DNA of 64,000 nt from assembly GCA_001599915.1 (NCBI GenBank), contig BCIG01000008.1:620001-684000 (forward strand). Reading direction: 5' to 3'. Made by a program: the position numbers and the translations under genes. Source of the DNA: Symbiotaphrina buchneri (taxonomy: Eukaryota > Ascomycota > Symbiotaphrinales > Symbiotaphrinaceae). The notes beneath the pieces were generated by a model that was not told the DNA's origin, searched no databases, and worked only from the letters and a program-made list of their open reading frames with translations. Every line of letters begins with the position of its first letter. The stretch's first letter is position 1. Shown piece by piece: positions 34,676 to 44,024 of the stretch.

Positions 34676-35652
34676 CTTCAGGAATCTTCTCTTATCGGGA
34701 GTTCTGGATACCAGATATGTTGGATAAGCCAAATAATGATATGATCTCTCTCTGTGTCCTCCTCTCTGTTTCATTCGGTTCGATAGCAAGCATCCGAGCA
34801 GCAACAAAAGTTAGGGCACGAGACAACGCTGCGATAGAGCAGGTTATCTGTTGCAGTTTACTTATGACGCACGCACAGCTGCGCAGACTCCGGGCGACGA
34901 TCAACGCAGCCCGAAATAAAGTTTAGTGGCTGCGCACCGTCCCACGGGAAGGAATGCAGGCTAAGCCCGTCCCTGCATGGAACCACAGCTTCCTGCTGCA
35001 GGCCACCGGAAGGCCATTCCATCTCGGGTCTGGCCTGACACGAGCCCAAGGCCCCAGCATCGCCGGATCAGGTTACCGACGGCAGAGCCACGCTGCTGTT
35101 CCTGGCCCTCGGGCTCCTTCTTCCTGGAGACATCGGATCCGCTGCCTGCCGTTGGGCCTTGGTCGGCAGGATTCCAGAGATACCAGACCGCACACACACC
35201 ACAACACAACATCCACCGCCCAGTTGCCCCGGGCTTGCGCAATGCGAGCGCCTCATGTCCAACGACCAGCTTCCCCCACCATGCCCTTTCCGGCACACAC
35301 GCATGCCCCGACCCTGCTGTGACGAAAAATTTCTCCTATTCTCCTATCGTCCCTCCTCTCCTGTGACGCACTGTCCTCCCGCGCGGGAAAGCGCCATCCT
35401 GCTCGTTGGGCCAATGCCTTGCTCTTCCTTATCTTTTCCCGGCCTCTGACTGGGTACATAAGAAGCCACGGCCGCTGTTTTTCATTCTTTGCTTCGCGTC
35501 CTGGTCAACACTTACTAGTCTCTCGTCACTCGCTGTAGACTGTCTCTTGTGATATCAAAAGCGCCGTCGCTGATCCTGTCTCTTTGTCAAAAACATCTAC
35601 CAAAAAAGCACTCGCTTCTCATCACAAGCAAAAACCACACCTTCAAAACAAA
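34676..35652. other. Intergenic and promoter region
   Basis: Divergent region between the DsbA-like gene and the GPI protein gene. ORFs of about 120 codons at 34950-35370 are GC-rich overlaps without motifs. The right 200 bases carry the promoter described separately. Confidence 0.5.
35411..35463 (+). promoter_or_regulatory. CCAAT and TATA-like promoter elements of GPI protein gene
   Basis: CCAAT at 35411-35415 and TACATAAGA at 35455-35463 lie about 240 and 195 bp upstream of the start codon, followed by a CT-rich leader. This pattern is typical of strongly expressed fungal genes. Confidence 0.5.
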
Positions 35653-36041
35653 ATGAAGATCTCATCAGTCCTCGCCTTCTTGGGCGCCGCTTCCCTTGCG
35701 TATGGTCAGACCACTGTGTAAGTTCGCCCTGCTCCTCAATACTCCCATAGACCAGAGGACAAGCCGGCTGACAGTATCCCCTCTCGCGCAGCAACTCGAC
35801 CATCCTCATGACCACAACTGCCATGACCACCGTGCCTCTCTCCACAGGCACCAGCAACACCACCGTCATCATCGCCACCAACGGCACCACCATCACCAGC
35901 ACCGTCTGCCCCAAGTGCTCCGGCAGCGCGACGCCCACCGCGCCCAAGACCACTTCCGCCTACACCGGTGCCGCCGCCGCCAACAACGTCGGCAACGCCG
36001 CTCTGGCTTTGGTCGGTGTGGCTGCCGCTGCTTTCCTCTGA
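35653..36041 (+). CDS. Small GPI-anchored Ser/Thr-rich surface protein
   Basis: Exons 35653-35717 and 35792-36041 give 104 residues. A signal peptide (MKISSVLAFLGAASLAYGQ) is followed by a Thr/Ser-rich body (STILMTTTAMTTVPLSTGTS, VIIATNGTTITSTVCPKCSG) with several N-glycosylation sequons, and a C-terminal GPI signal: small residues AAAANNVGNAA, then the hydrophobic end LALVGVAAAAFL. The intron lies just after the signal peptide. The VCPKC pair is the only cysteine pair. Such short mannoproteins are abundant wall or membrane components in ascomycetes; no enzymatic role is expected. The strong-looking promoter and CT-rich leader suggest high expression. Confidence 0.85.
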
Positions 36042-36362
36042 GCGAATCGGGGAGTTGTCGTGGTTGAGGGGACAAGGGTTTTCGAGATATACTTCGCATA
36101 AAACGGGTCGGATGACTGACTGGATCCTGGCTTTTCCCTTTCTTGTCAAAACAAAATTGTCCCTTTAATGTATATGGACTTTATAATGGGCGGAGGAAAT
36201 GGCGTCACCGGCGCAGAATACCCAGCCAAGCGGATAGAGAGATACCTAGAGTTGTCCATTCGCTTTTTAGCGTCTATACAGACAATATCATATTGATACC
36301 CTTGCCGACCTTCCTGTCCGTCTCAATCGTGCCAGCGACCAGCCACCAGGGTGTCATTCGGT
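36042..36362. other. Intergenic between convergent genes
   Basis: The 3' regions of the GPI protein and coiled-coil genes. No gene seen. Confidence 0.5.
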
Positions 36363-38248
36363 TCAGACCTCGAAGATGTCGCCCAAGCCTTCCCCGCTCT
36401 TCCTTAGCTCCACCAGATCTAATCTGTACCCTTCCCACTCCTTCAAGCCTCCTTTCACTTCGCGCACCCTTTCGATACGTTTCCTGGCTTCCTCCTCTTG
36501 TGCTTGCCTGAAGGCGTTCTCGTCGAACTCCATCTCATCTTCCTCTTCAAGAAGACCAGGGCTTCTAGCAGGTCCGCCGGTCCCAGTAAGCGCATGGAGA
36601 CCCTCCGTAAGCACATCGGAGAATCCCCTGCCAGGCTTCGACCGCTGAGGGCTCGCAATCCCGCTGTTCCCTCCTAGGTCCACCTCATCGAACCCAGCAG
36701 TAATCGATTCCCTCTTTTCACGATAAGAGGCTCTCCTGAGGTCGTGCACTTCTCCCTCGAGCTCTCTGACCCTGCGCTCCAGTCTCTGCCGTCCTTCATC
36801 TTCCAGCTCGTCAACAACGGCATCATCCATCCCGTCGCCGCCTCCATGCTCCGCCGTCAATTTCTCCACCTTCTTACGCAGGTCCTTGCACTCCTTTTCG
36901 AGCGCGGCGCGCTCCTGCTCTCGAGCCCTCGACCGAGTCTCGGCTTCCTTGTGTAGCGTCGTCAGGGTCTGCACCTTCTTCTCCAGCGCCTCCGCCTTCT
37001 TCCTTAGTTCTTCCAGGCTCTGCTTCGATTCCTCCAATTCCCTTTCAAGGCTTCTGATCTTGGTTTCGGCCGAGCTGCGCTGGCTACCTTCTTTGACAGC
37101 CCGTTCGCTTGTCCGTTCCAGGTTCTTCTTGAGGTCCGCAAGCTCGCGTTGTGAGGCCTCTAGGGCCCGCTCCGACTTGTCGAGCTTCTCCTGCAGAGCG
37201 CTGACTTGCTCTGTGTGGGCATCCGAAGAGGAACCGGCCCTCGAGAGTTCAGCGCGCAGATTAGATATCTCCAGTTCCATGCTTTCCATGGCGGAAGACT
37301 TGGAAGCCAATTGAGCTTGTAGATCGTTGTCCGCTCCTGCGGCACCGGCGGTGGAGGGAGAGCTACCATGCCGTGGCTTATGCGCAGAGGCTTGTAATTG
37401 TGTGTTTTGCCGTTGAAGCGACGCTATCTCTGTTCTCTGTTAGGAGAGTCAGCATAGCTCATATTATCCACAGACGGCAAGTCGGAGGCGGCTGCGGCCG
37501 GTCTGATTCACGTACCAGCTTCTCCAGCTCGGCCTCCAACCCTTGCACCTTCTGAGCTCTGTCCCGTAATTTGACGACCTCTTCCCTCCCATCCCTCAGC
37601 TCTTCCAACTCGTCCTCACTTCTTCTCCACCGCGCCTCACCATCCTTAACCTCCTTTTCTAAACGTTTATTCTCCCTCTCGAGCTCCTCGATCCTCGCAG
37701 CCTGCTTCTTGTATATCTCCACCGTATCGCCCTCCGGGCTCATCGGGCCAAGAGGCTGTGATCCTCGCCTAAACGAAGCAGAGCGTATACGCGACTCTAC
37801 ACTTAGCGATGGTTGTCGTGCATGCGGCGTCGGCGTCGTAGATGTGGGCGGAGGGGATGCGCTAGGAGAAGGACTGGCTTCTTGAAGGGCCTCAGTAGCT
37901 TCATCCTTTATCTCTTCTTCCTCCTGTTTAGATGGCGCGTCCTTGGCTGCGGACTCTTCTGGAGTTTCTGCAGGGGTCTCATCCCCTGGTTTGGTCTCTT
38001 TGGAGGCATCCTTTTCGTCCGCCTTGCTGCTGCTATCATCTTTCTTCTTGCCGCCGGCGGCTTTCTTGTTTTTTTGCTTCTTCAATTGTTCGACCTGTAT
38101 GCTGCATCAGCTTCCTGTACTGTCGTAGCTACTATTCCTGCAGCTCTTGGAATACAGCTTGCTGGTTGGTTTAGAATGGGATCCCTACCCTCTTCTTTGC
38201 AGCCGCGAGCTTTTCGGCCTTCTCCTTGTCTTCTGCTGAATCTGCCAT
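36363..38248 (-). CDS. Golgin-like coiled-coil protein
   Basis: Exons 38248-38189 (60 nt), 38094-37516 and 37436-36363 give 570 residues. The N-terminus MADSAEDKEKAEKLAAAKKR runs into a Lys-rich segment VEQLKKQKNKKAAGGKKKDD. The KLAAAKKK-type start resembles that of GM130-like golgins. An acidic, Pro/Ser-rich linker follows (QEASPSPSASPPPTSTTPTP), then a long coiled coil from YKKQAARIEELERENKRLEK to about residue 450, and a C-terminal region with GRGFSDVLTEGLHALTGTGG and an ERVREVKGGLKEWEGYRLDL block. Aspergillus annotations call such proteins 'M protein repeat', which reflects only the coil. A Golgi tether role is inferred from the N-terminal similarity; it could equally be a spindle-pole or septum scaffold. 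Confidence 0.75.
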
Positions 38249-38839
38249 TGTGGATCGAGAGGGAAGGCGGCAAATAGCAGTGAGAGCGGCGCGAGTGAAG
38301 ATATGACAAGCTGGTGAGCGGCTCCAGACCTGTGCACATGTTGACAGCTTGCTCCAGGCCCAGCGGAAGCTGCCGTGTCAAAAGGGGACCAATCAAATGC
38401 AGAGGAGAACCTCGATTCTACGCCGCAGAAATGTAGAGTAAGAGACCACTCGATTGCGAATGATATAATCCGTTATGCATTGGCCTATTACTGCAATTCT
38501 ATTGAATCTCAAAGAAGGTGCCTTTTATGCAATATATGTCTAGACTCCCAAGCATTCGGAATTCCAAACATCTGTGTCAGAGCTTGCTCGCTTCGAATTA
38601 ATCATTTGACGTGGCACATGGTTAGAGTAAACAACTTTTCATGGTGGACCTTCAAACATATTTCTACTCCAGGCAGGTCCTGTGACAGGAGAGGGTTACC
38701 AAATGATAGAAATGAAGAGAACAGAATAGTACAGGTCCTATTGCGCCAGTGCAAAGACTGCAAGAGAAAGTAATTCCACCATCCAACAGAAACCCCCGAT
38801 GCCGACGTCCAAACGGACCGAGGCCTTTGACAAACCCCT
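38249..38839. other. Intergenic, no gene seen
   Basis: About 590 bp between two minus-strand genes: promoter of the coiled-coil gene at the left and terminator of the WSC gene at the right. Confidence 0.5.
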
Positions 38840-40864
38840 TCAGGGGACAAAATGGGCAGGACGGTGTACCCGACCGCGTACATAAGTTTGTGACCGCTTA
38901 GTGGTAGTGGTTTTCGTCATGAGAGTGAGACGAGCAGCTCCACCGCAAGTCTGAGTGCTGCCACCTTCGCAAGCCATATCACAGTCCGTGTCGGCGACTT
39001 TGGAGGAACCGCTGAGGGTGTTGCCACAGAAGCATTGACCTCCATTTTCAGTCCCCGCGTATGTGTACCCCTCGGCATCACAGTACGTTGCGCAGTTTGT
39101 CGAATTGATCGGGGTTCCCCACCATTCCGGCCCTTGTGATAGAGAACGTGGATTGACAGTGTCGACATAACAGCCAGCAACCGTCCAGCCGGTTGGCAGG
39201 GACACTGCAGAAGCTAGAGCGGCAGTTGACGGTGAGGCTCCAGCGGAAGCAATGTCCACTTCTCCAGCAGCACTGGTAGGGGCTGAAGCTGCAGTCGATG
39301 ACGAAGCGGCCGTGGAGCTTGCGACAGGATTGGAAGATTGGGACACAGCTGCGGCAGCCGTAGAAGTCGAGTTGCCCAAGACGGTAAGCATCGCATTCTG
39401 GCAGGTGCCAGAACACTGTTGATAGAGAGAAATGGTTGCCGCGCCTCCGCAGTATTCCCCACTATCACCAGCACATTTCATCGTGCAAGCCCCAGTAATG
39501 CCAGCAACAGGAGCGCGATCAGAAGCAACACTATCACCGCAAAAGCATTGCGTCGAGTATTCAAGACCTGCGTAAGTATAGCCTTGTCCAGAACAGAAGT
39601 CAACACAGCCTTCAACGGTCATATTGTCGGCTTGTTGACTGGCCCCATCCAAGGTGCGGGACTGCCCTGCAGGATCTGTACCGCATCCGACATATTGCCA
39701 TCCTTTGGAGGTTGTCAAGTCGGTGAAGAACTGTTCTGGAGGTAAGATTGTATCAACAGCACCGCACCCCGTCTCTTGTGTAGCCAGGCCAGGGCCATCT
39801 TGAACGGGATTGCATCCTGGAAGGGCGGGCAGGATACCGGAGACTTGTTCGTCGACTGACGTAGGTAGCAAGCAACCGTTCATATCCTCGTTGCTGGCGA
39901 AGTCGAATACCGTACATAGTGTCATCTCACCACTGTCATCAGTACACTCATTGGCCGCTTGCTGAAGTGTTGGAACATCCCATCCGTTGATCTGCCATTG
40001 TTAGTCAGGCGGAAATAAGGGTACCTATGGACTCACAAAGTCGCCGTGGTACCCATACCCTGTTGGATCGCCCATGGAGAATACAAAAGGCTGACTATCT
40101 CCATACCACATATCACTGAAAGCATCCACCTGCCAAATGACCTCATAGAATATAGAAATGAGCCTAGTAGTTCCTTCAGGACATACGCCAGCGTTGTAGA
40201 TTGACGGGTATTGGACGTGTGATTTATGGTCGGGGGAGTCCAGATCTTTGCCATTCCAACAAGAGGGAAAGAAGACTTGAGCGCGAAGTCCATCTGGGCA
40301 GTTGTAGTTGGGAAGCATTGGGGTCTCTGCATTATCCGTACCCAAGCAGGCAAAAGAAACGGCATCCTGTTCGACGGTGCCAGAGTTGTTCCTCTGGAAT
40401 GGGTTGCCTGCAACCATACGGAAACCTTCCGGAAATGCAGTGAGCTGTTGACCATCATAATCTGTGCGCTGCCTGGAAACATATCAGTCCGAAGCGCAGG
40501 ATACACCAAGATCCACTTACAAATAATAGACGGTCATGCCTCCAGCCTGCTCGACGCTAATGAAGCTGCCGTTCTGAGCTCGGTAATAGAGGGTAGGGAC
40601 CCAATAGTTGGACAAATCCTTGGTGATGGGGCAAGATGAGCAGGTTGACTGTTGAGTCTGGGCATAATCCTCTGTAAATCCGAAGCCATTGCCGCCCATT
40701 ATTGTATGAACATGCCCCGAAACAGCGCCAGGAGAAATGAGAGGATCCGCGCGTTCCACCACGAGAGGATTGGGACATGGCATACGCCAGAATGCTGAAG
40801 TAGGTATTGGCAAAGCGGCGAGTCCCAAGGCTCCAAGCCATATTCTAAAAGAAGGAGCGTGCAT
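38840..40864 (-). CDS. DUF1996 protein with two WSC domains
   Basis: Exons 40864-40521, 40472-40037 and 39991-38840 give 643 residues. A signal peptide (WLGALGLAALPIPTSAFWRM) is followed directly by DUF1996: MPCPNPLVVERADPLISPGA, then SGHVHTIMGGNGF, DLSNYWVPTLYYRAQNGSF, CPDGLRAQVFFPSCWNGKDL and DSPDHKSHVQYPS. Two WSC domains follow: the first around GWQYVGCGTDPAGQSRTLDG with QCFCGDSV, the second around GWTVAGCYVDTVNPRSLSQG with QCFCGNTL, separated by a Ser/Ala linker. WSC domains bind wall carbohydrate; DUF1996 is an uncharacterised secreted fungal domain with conserved His/Cys. There is no clear transmembrane or GPI tail, so the protein is probably wall-bound by its WSC domains. A longer open frame upstream of the signal peptide is not used. 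Confidence 0.9.
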
Positions 40865-42578
40865 CTTGGATGAGCCAAAGCAAGCAAGAACGGCGAAGAA
40901 GAAAGCCAGAATCCGAAAGATGGGTTGAAGAGAAAAATGACGAATGAATGGTCGAAAGAGTCGCAGACTCTTAGGAAAGGAGGACCGCAGACTAAAGAAT
41001 GTGAGTGCAGGTCGTGAATGAACCAAAGAATATGGAGGGAAAAGGAAAACCGTGGGTTGTGTTGTTGGATGCACCGGACATTCACAACATTACCAAGGAA
41101 AAGCCTTCCCACGTTACATGCACCCGATTAGTGAATTGCGGAAAAGCGATTACACGGTGAATCATGTAGTCGCAGACCATCTCCACGGTTTTCACATGCA
41201 GTCGGGCTATCATGCGATTCGAAGGCGCTTGACTGAACGCTTGCAGGGCTACCCCCTGGACAAGATCGGAATTTAAAATGATCCCAGGAATCTCGGCCCG
41301 CAACATTGCTAGGAAGAAATCGATTGAAGGTTGTCCAGTCCCCTCGGGAAAGATGGAATATGCAGGCCGCCACTCCGCCAAAGAACGGCGCATCGGGTGG
41401 TCGTTTCAAGAGACACCCCTGCCTCATCTCCACCATTTGTAGTCCCCAAGTCTGGACTGCCATTTTCACAACATTGCAGCGCCGGAGCGTCGGCAGGTCA
41501 TGGATGTTTCATGTTTATACCGTGAGGGCGCCTCCCTGCTTTTGTACGACGTTCAAACGATAAGTTTGTTTGCGCGGAGGACGACAAACGGTACGCCAGG
41601 CATATCATCCTGCTGGTAGCCTTTTCAAGACGTCCATCCTCGGCCGTCAAGCCTCATCGACCGGTGTCGTCCCTGAAACATGGCGCCAAATCTCCAGCAT
41701 TGGATCTATGTGCCTTAACTTTGCGGCACGCGTGCCTGCATGACATTTCGATTTGGCAGATACGGCCTTTTATTGGGCGCAATGAGCGCAGCATACCCCT
41801 GAGGCGCGCTAGATTTCGCCTCTATTGCGGAAGGATTTAAGGTAGAGGAAACTAATTAATGACAACCCGGAAGCCCCTGTCAAAGGTTGGCTACCTTGCC
41901 GTCGATCAGCTCATTGCTTAAGGAGCTTATTATCACGGTTTGTCCCTTTTTTCCTTCAAGTAGGTCACTCTCCAAAGGCCTGAGTGTCGTACAATCCTGC
42001 AATCCATCCTCGTGTACTCTACTCATACATCCGCAAACCCCTTGCCAAAATCATTCAGGGGTATCTAGCGCTCGGCGCAAACTGCCCCTTCTCAGAGGAA
42101 ATGCACACTAAAAGGATGCTCCATTATCCCATCGCCGCTGCCACTTACCCGACAATCCTTGGTTTATGTCTTGGATCACATGGGACCTCCATCAAGGCAG
42201 GTAAGGTGGGACAAAACAGTGAAACACATCGAGTATGTCACTTTCACGACACTGCTATTCCGCCAGCTCCAAATTGCCCAATCCTTCCAGCTTACGCGTT
42301 TACAGAATTCGGGATTTGCAAAGGAATATGTCAGCACTGAAGTCTGCTTTCAAGAATCTGGACGAATCCGCGGAGTAAGAATATTTTGAGCCGTGTAGTC
42401 CACATAGTGACATTCAGGGGTAAGGGGTTCGGATATCTCGCCTATCGATAAGACGCAGCTCCACCACCTAACGGCACCTCCCGTCCGTGCGTCACCAACT
42501 GCAAATCATCAAATCTTCGAGCGCAAGCAAAATCACAGCCATCAAGAAATCCAGATACCCCAGTCGGCATACGACGCC
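40865..42578. other. Divergent intergenic region
   Basis: About 1.7 kb upstream of both the WSC gene (minus) and Bud32 (plus). Short ORFs of 60-118 codons occur on both strands without motifs. Nothing else recognised. Confidence 0.45.
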
Positions 42579-43403
42579 ATGGCGGCTCCCGCTCAGCCAG
42601 CCGACCTGGCCGCTGCAGCGCCAACATCACCCCACTCACATGCCACGCTCCCCCCGCTATTCAAAAACACCCAACCTCCACCAACGCTCCTCACCCAGGG
42701 CGCCGAAGCCCTCGTCTTCCGCACAACCTATCTGCTCCCCTCGCTGCCATGCGCGCTAAAGTACCGGCCTCCGAAATCCTACCGGCATCCTACACTCGAT
42801 GCCCGCCTGACGCGGCACCGGATCCTGTCCGAGGCGCGGGTATTGGTGAAATGCAGACGGGAAGGCGTCCCGGTGCCGGCGGTGTATGCGCTTGATTGGG
42901 AGAAGGGCTGGCTCATGCTGGAGTGGATTGAAGGGCGGACAGTGAGAGTCGTGCTGGATGGTTGGGCGAAGGCGGGCGCGAAGGAGACACAGGCCGTGCA
43001 TGACCTGATGAGGAGGGTGGGATTGTGCGTCGGCAGATTACATGGCACCGGCGTCGTGCATGGGGACTTGACGACGAGTAACTTGATGCTGAGGCCTACC
43101 CCTGAACTTGCACCGGCGGAAGGGCAAAGCGGCGAGATTGAGATGAGCGATGAGGAGCGAGAGCTGGAAGGGGAGGTAGTGTTGATCGATTTCGGACTGG
43201 CCGCGCAGAACATCCAGGAGGAAGATATGGCTGTGGATCTATACGTATTGGAGCGTGCGTTCGGAAGCACTCATCCGAAAGCGGAGGGCCTGTTCAACGA
43301 GGTTCTGAAGGCGTATGCTGAAGCACATGCAACAGGGAAGCAGGTCCTCAAGAGGCTCGAGGATGTGAGAATGAGAGGCCGGAAGAAGAGTATGATTGGC
43401 TAG
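42579..43403 (+). CDS. BUD32: Bud32 atypical protein kinase, KEOPS/EKC subunit
   Basis: A single exon of 274 residues. After about 30 Pro/Ala-rich residues the piD261/Bud32 fold starts at LLTQGAEALVFRTTYLL, with the catalytic lysine in CALKYRPPKSYRHPTLD, ARLTRHRILSEARVLVKCRR (the family's helix), the hinge LMLEWIEGRTVR, catalytic loop GVVHGDLTTSNLML and DFG in VVLIDFGLAAQNIQEEDMAV. The end RMRGRKKSMIG is the basic tail known to help activity and tRNA binding. Bud32 (human PRPK) works as an ATPase in KEOPS, which makes the t6A modification at position 37 of ANN-decoding tRNAs. A loop with APAEGQSGEIEMSDEERELE is an acidic insertion between catalytic loop and DFG. Another KEOPS gene, PCC1, lies about 8 kb downstream. 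Confidence 0.95.
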   Translation: MAAPAQPADLAAAAPTSPHSHATLPPLFKNTQPPPTLLTQGAEALVFRTTYLLPSLPCALKYRPPKSYRHPTLDARLTRHRILSEARVLVKCRREGVPVPAVYALDWEKGWLMLEWIEGRTVRVVLDGWAKAGAKETQAVHDLMRRVGLCVGRLHGTGVVHGDLTTSNLMLRPTPELAPAEGQSGEIEMSDEERELEGEVVLIDFGLAAQNIQEEDMAVDLYVLERAFGSTHPKAEGLFNEVLKAYAEAHATGKQVLKRLEDVRMRGRKKSMIG

Positions 43404-44024
43404 GTTGGAATACCCTTCTTATAAGTCAGGCATATACGGCGTTATTGGGAAAAGGTTGCAAAGGGGCGAAGTGACGCAATCTGCGTGCCTCAGATATGTC
43501 GTGTAGCTAGAGGATGTTATTATCATACCCATCAGTCATGTCCCGACCGGTATGCTTAAAATCTCTGTCATGCACAGCTACGTATGCCACCCCTTAGTCT
43601 TTGGGAGCGAGGCACATGATATGTAGAAAGAAGGTTGCGAATGTACTTTCTATTCAAGTGGCAGATGTCCTGTCCATAGCGGAACAGTCACTGCAAGAAT
43701 CATAAGCTAGCTAGTGCGAGAAACATTTCTATCATTGGAAGTCCTATGACCCAGCCTCTCCTTCCTGCAAAGACAGGTGCATCAGTTTCGAACCAGGAGA
43801 AGAGTTGAGGAAGAAATCCCGACGAGACAATGAGACCCGTTGATATCATATCACGCCATCAAGATTTGGTGAAAAGGTGTGCAGGACCGGCCATTTGGCC
43901 CATCATCCACGAAGAAGTGAACAAATCATAAAACGCCATGCTAACTCCGTGATATTGGTTTGAAGAGTTGTTCATCCATATGCGCGAACACCTGGTTGGT
44001 GTCGCCCGTCATCGGTCCATGCAG
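43404..44024. other. Intergenic between convergent genes
   Basis: The 3' regions of Bud32 (plus) and the disordered protein (minus). No gene seen. Confidence 0.5.

Noticed and set aside
34954-35370. Overlapping ORFs of 111-129 codons on both strands
   Set aside because: GC-rich sequence gives long chance ORFs; no motifs, and the region precedes a strong promoter.
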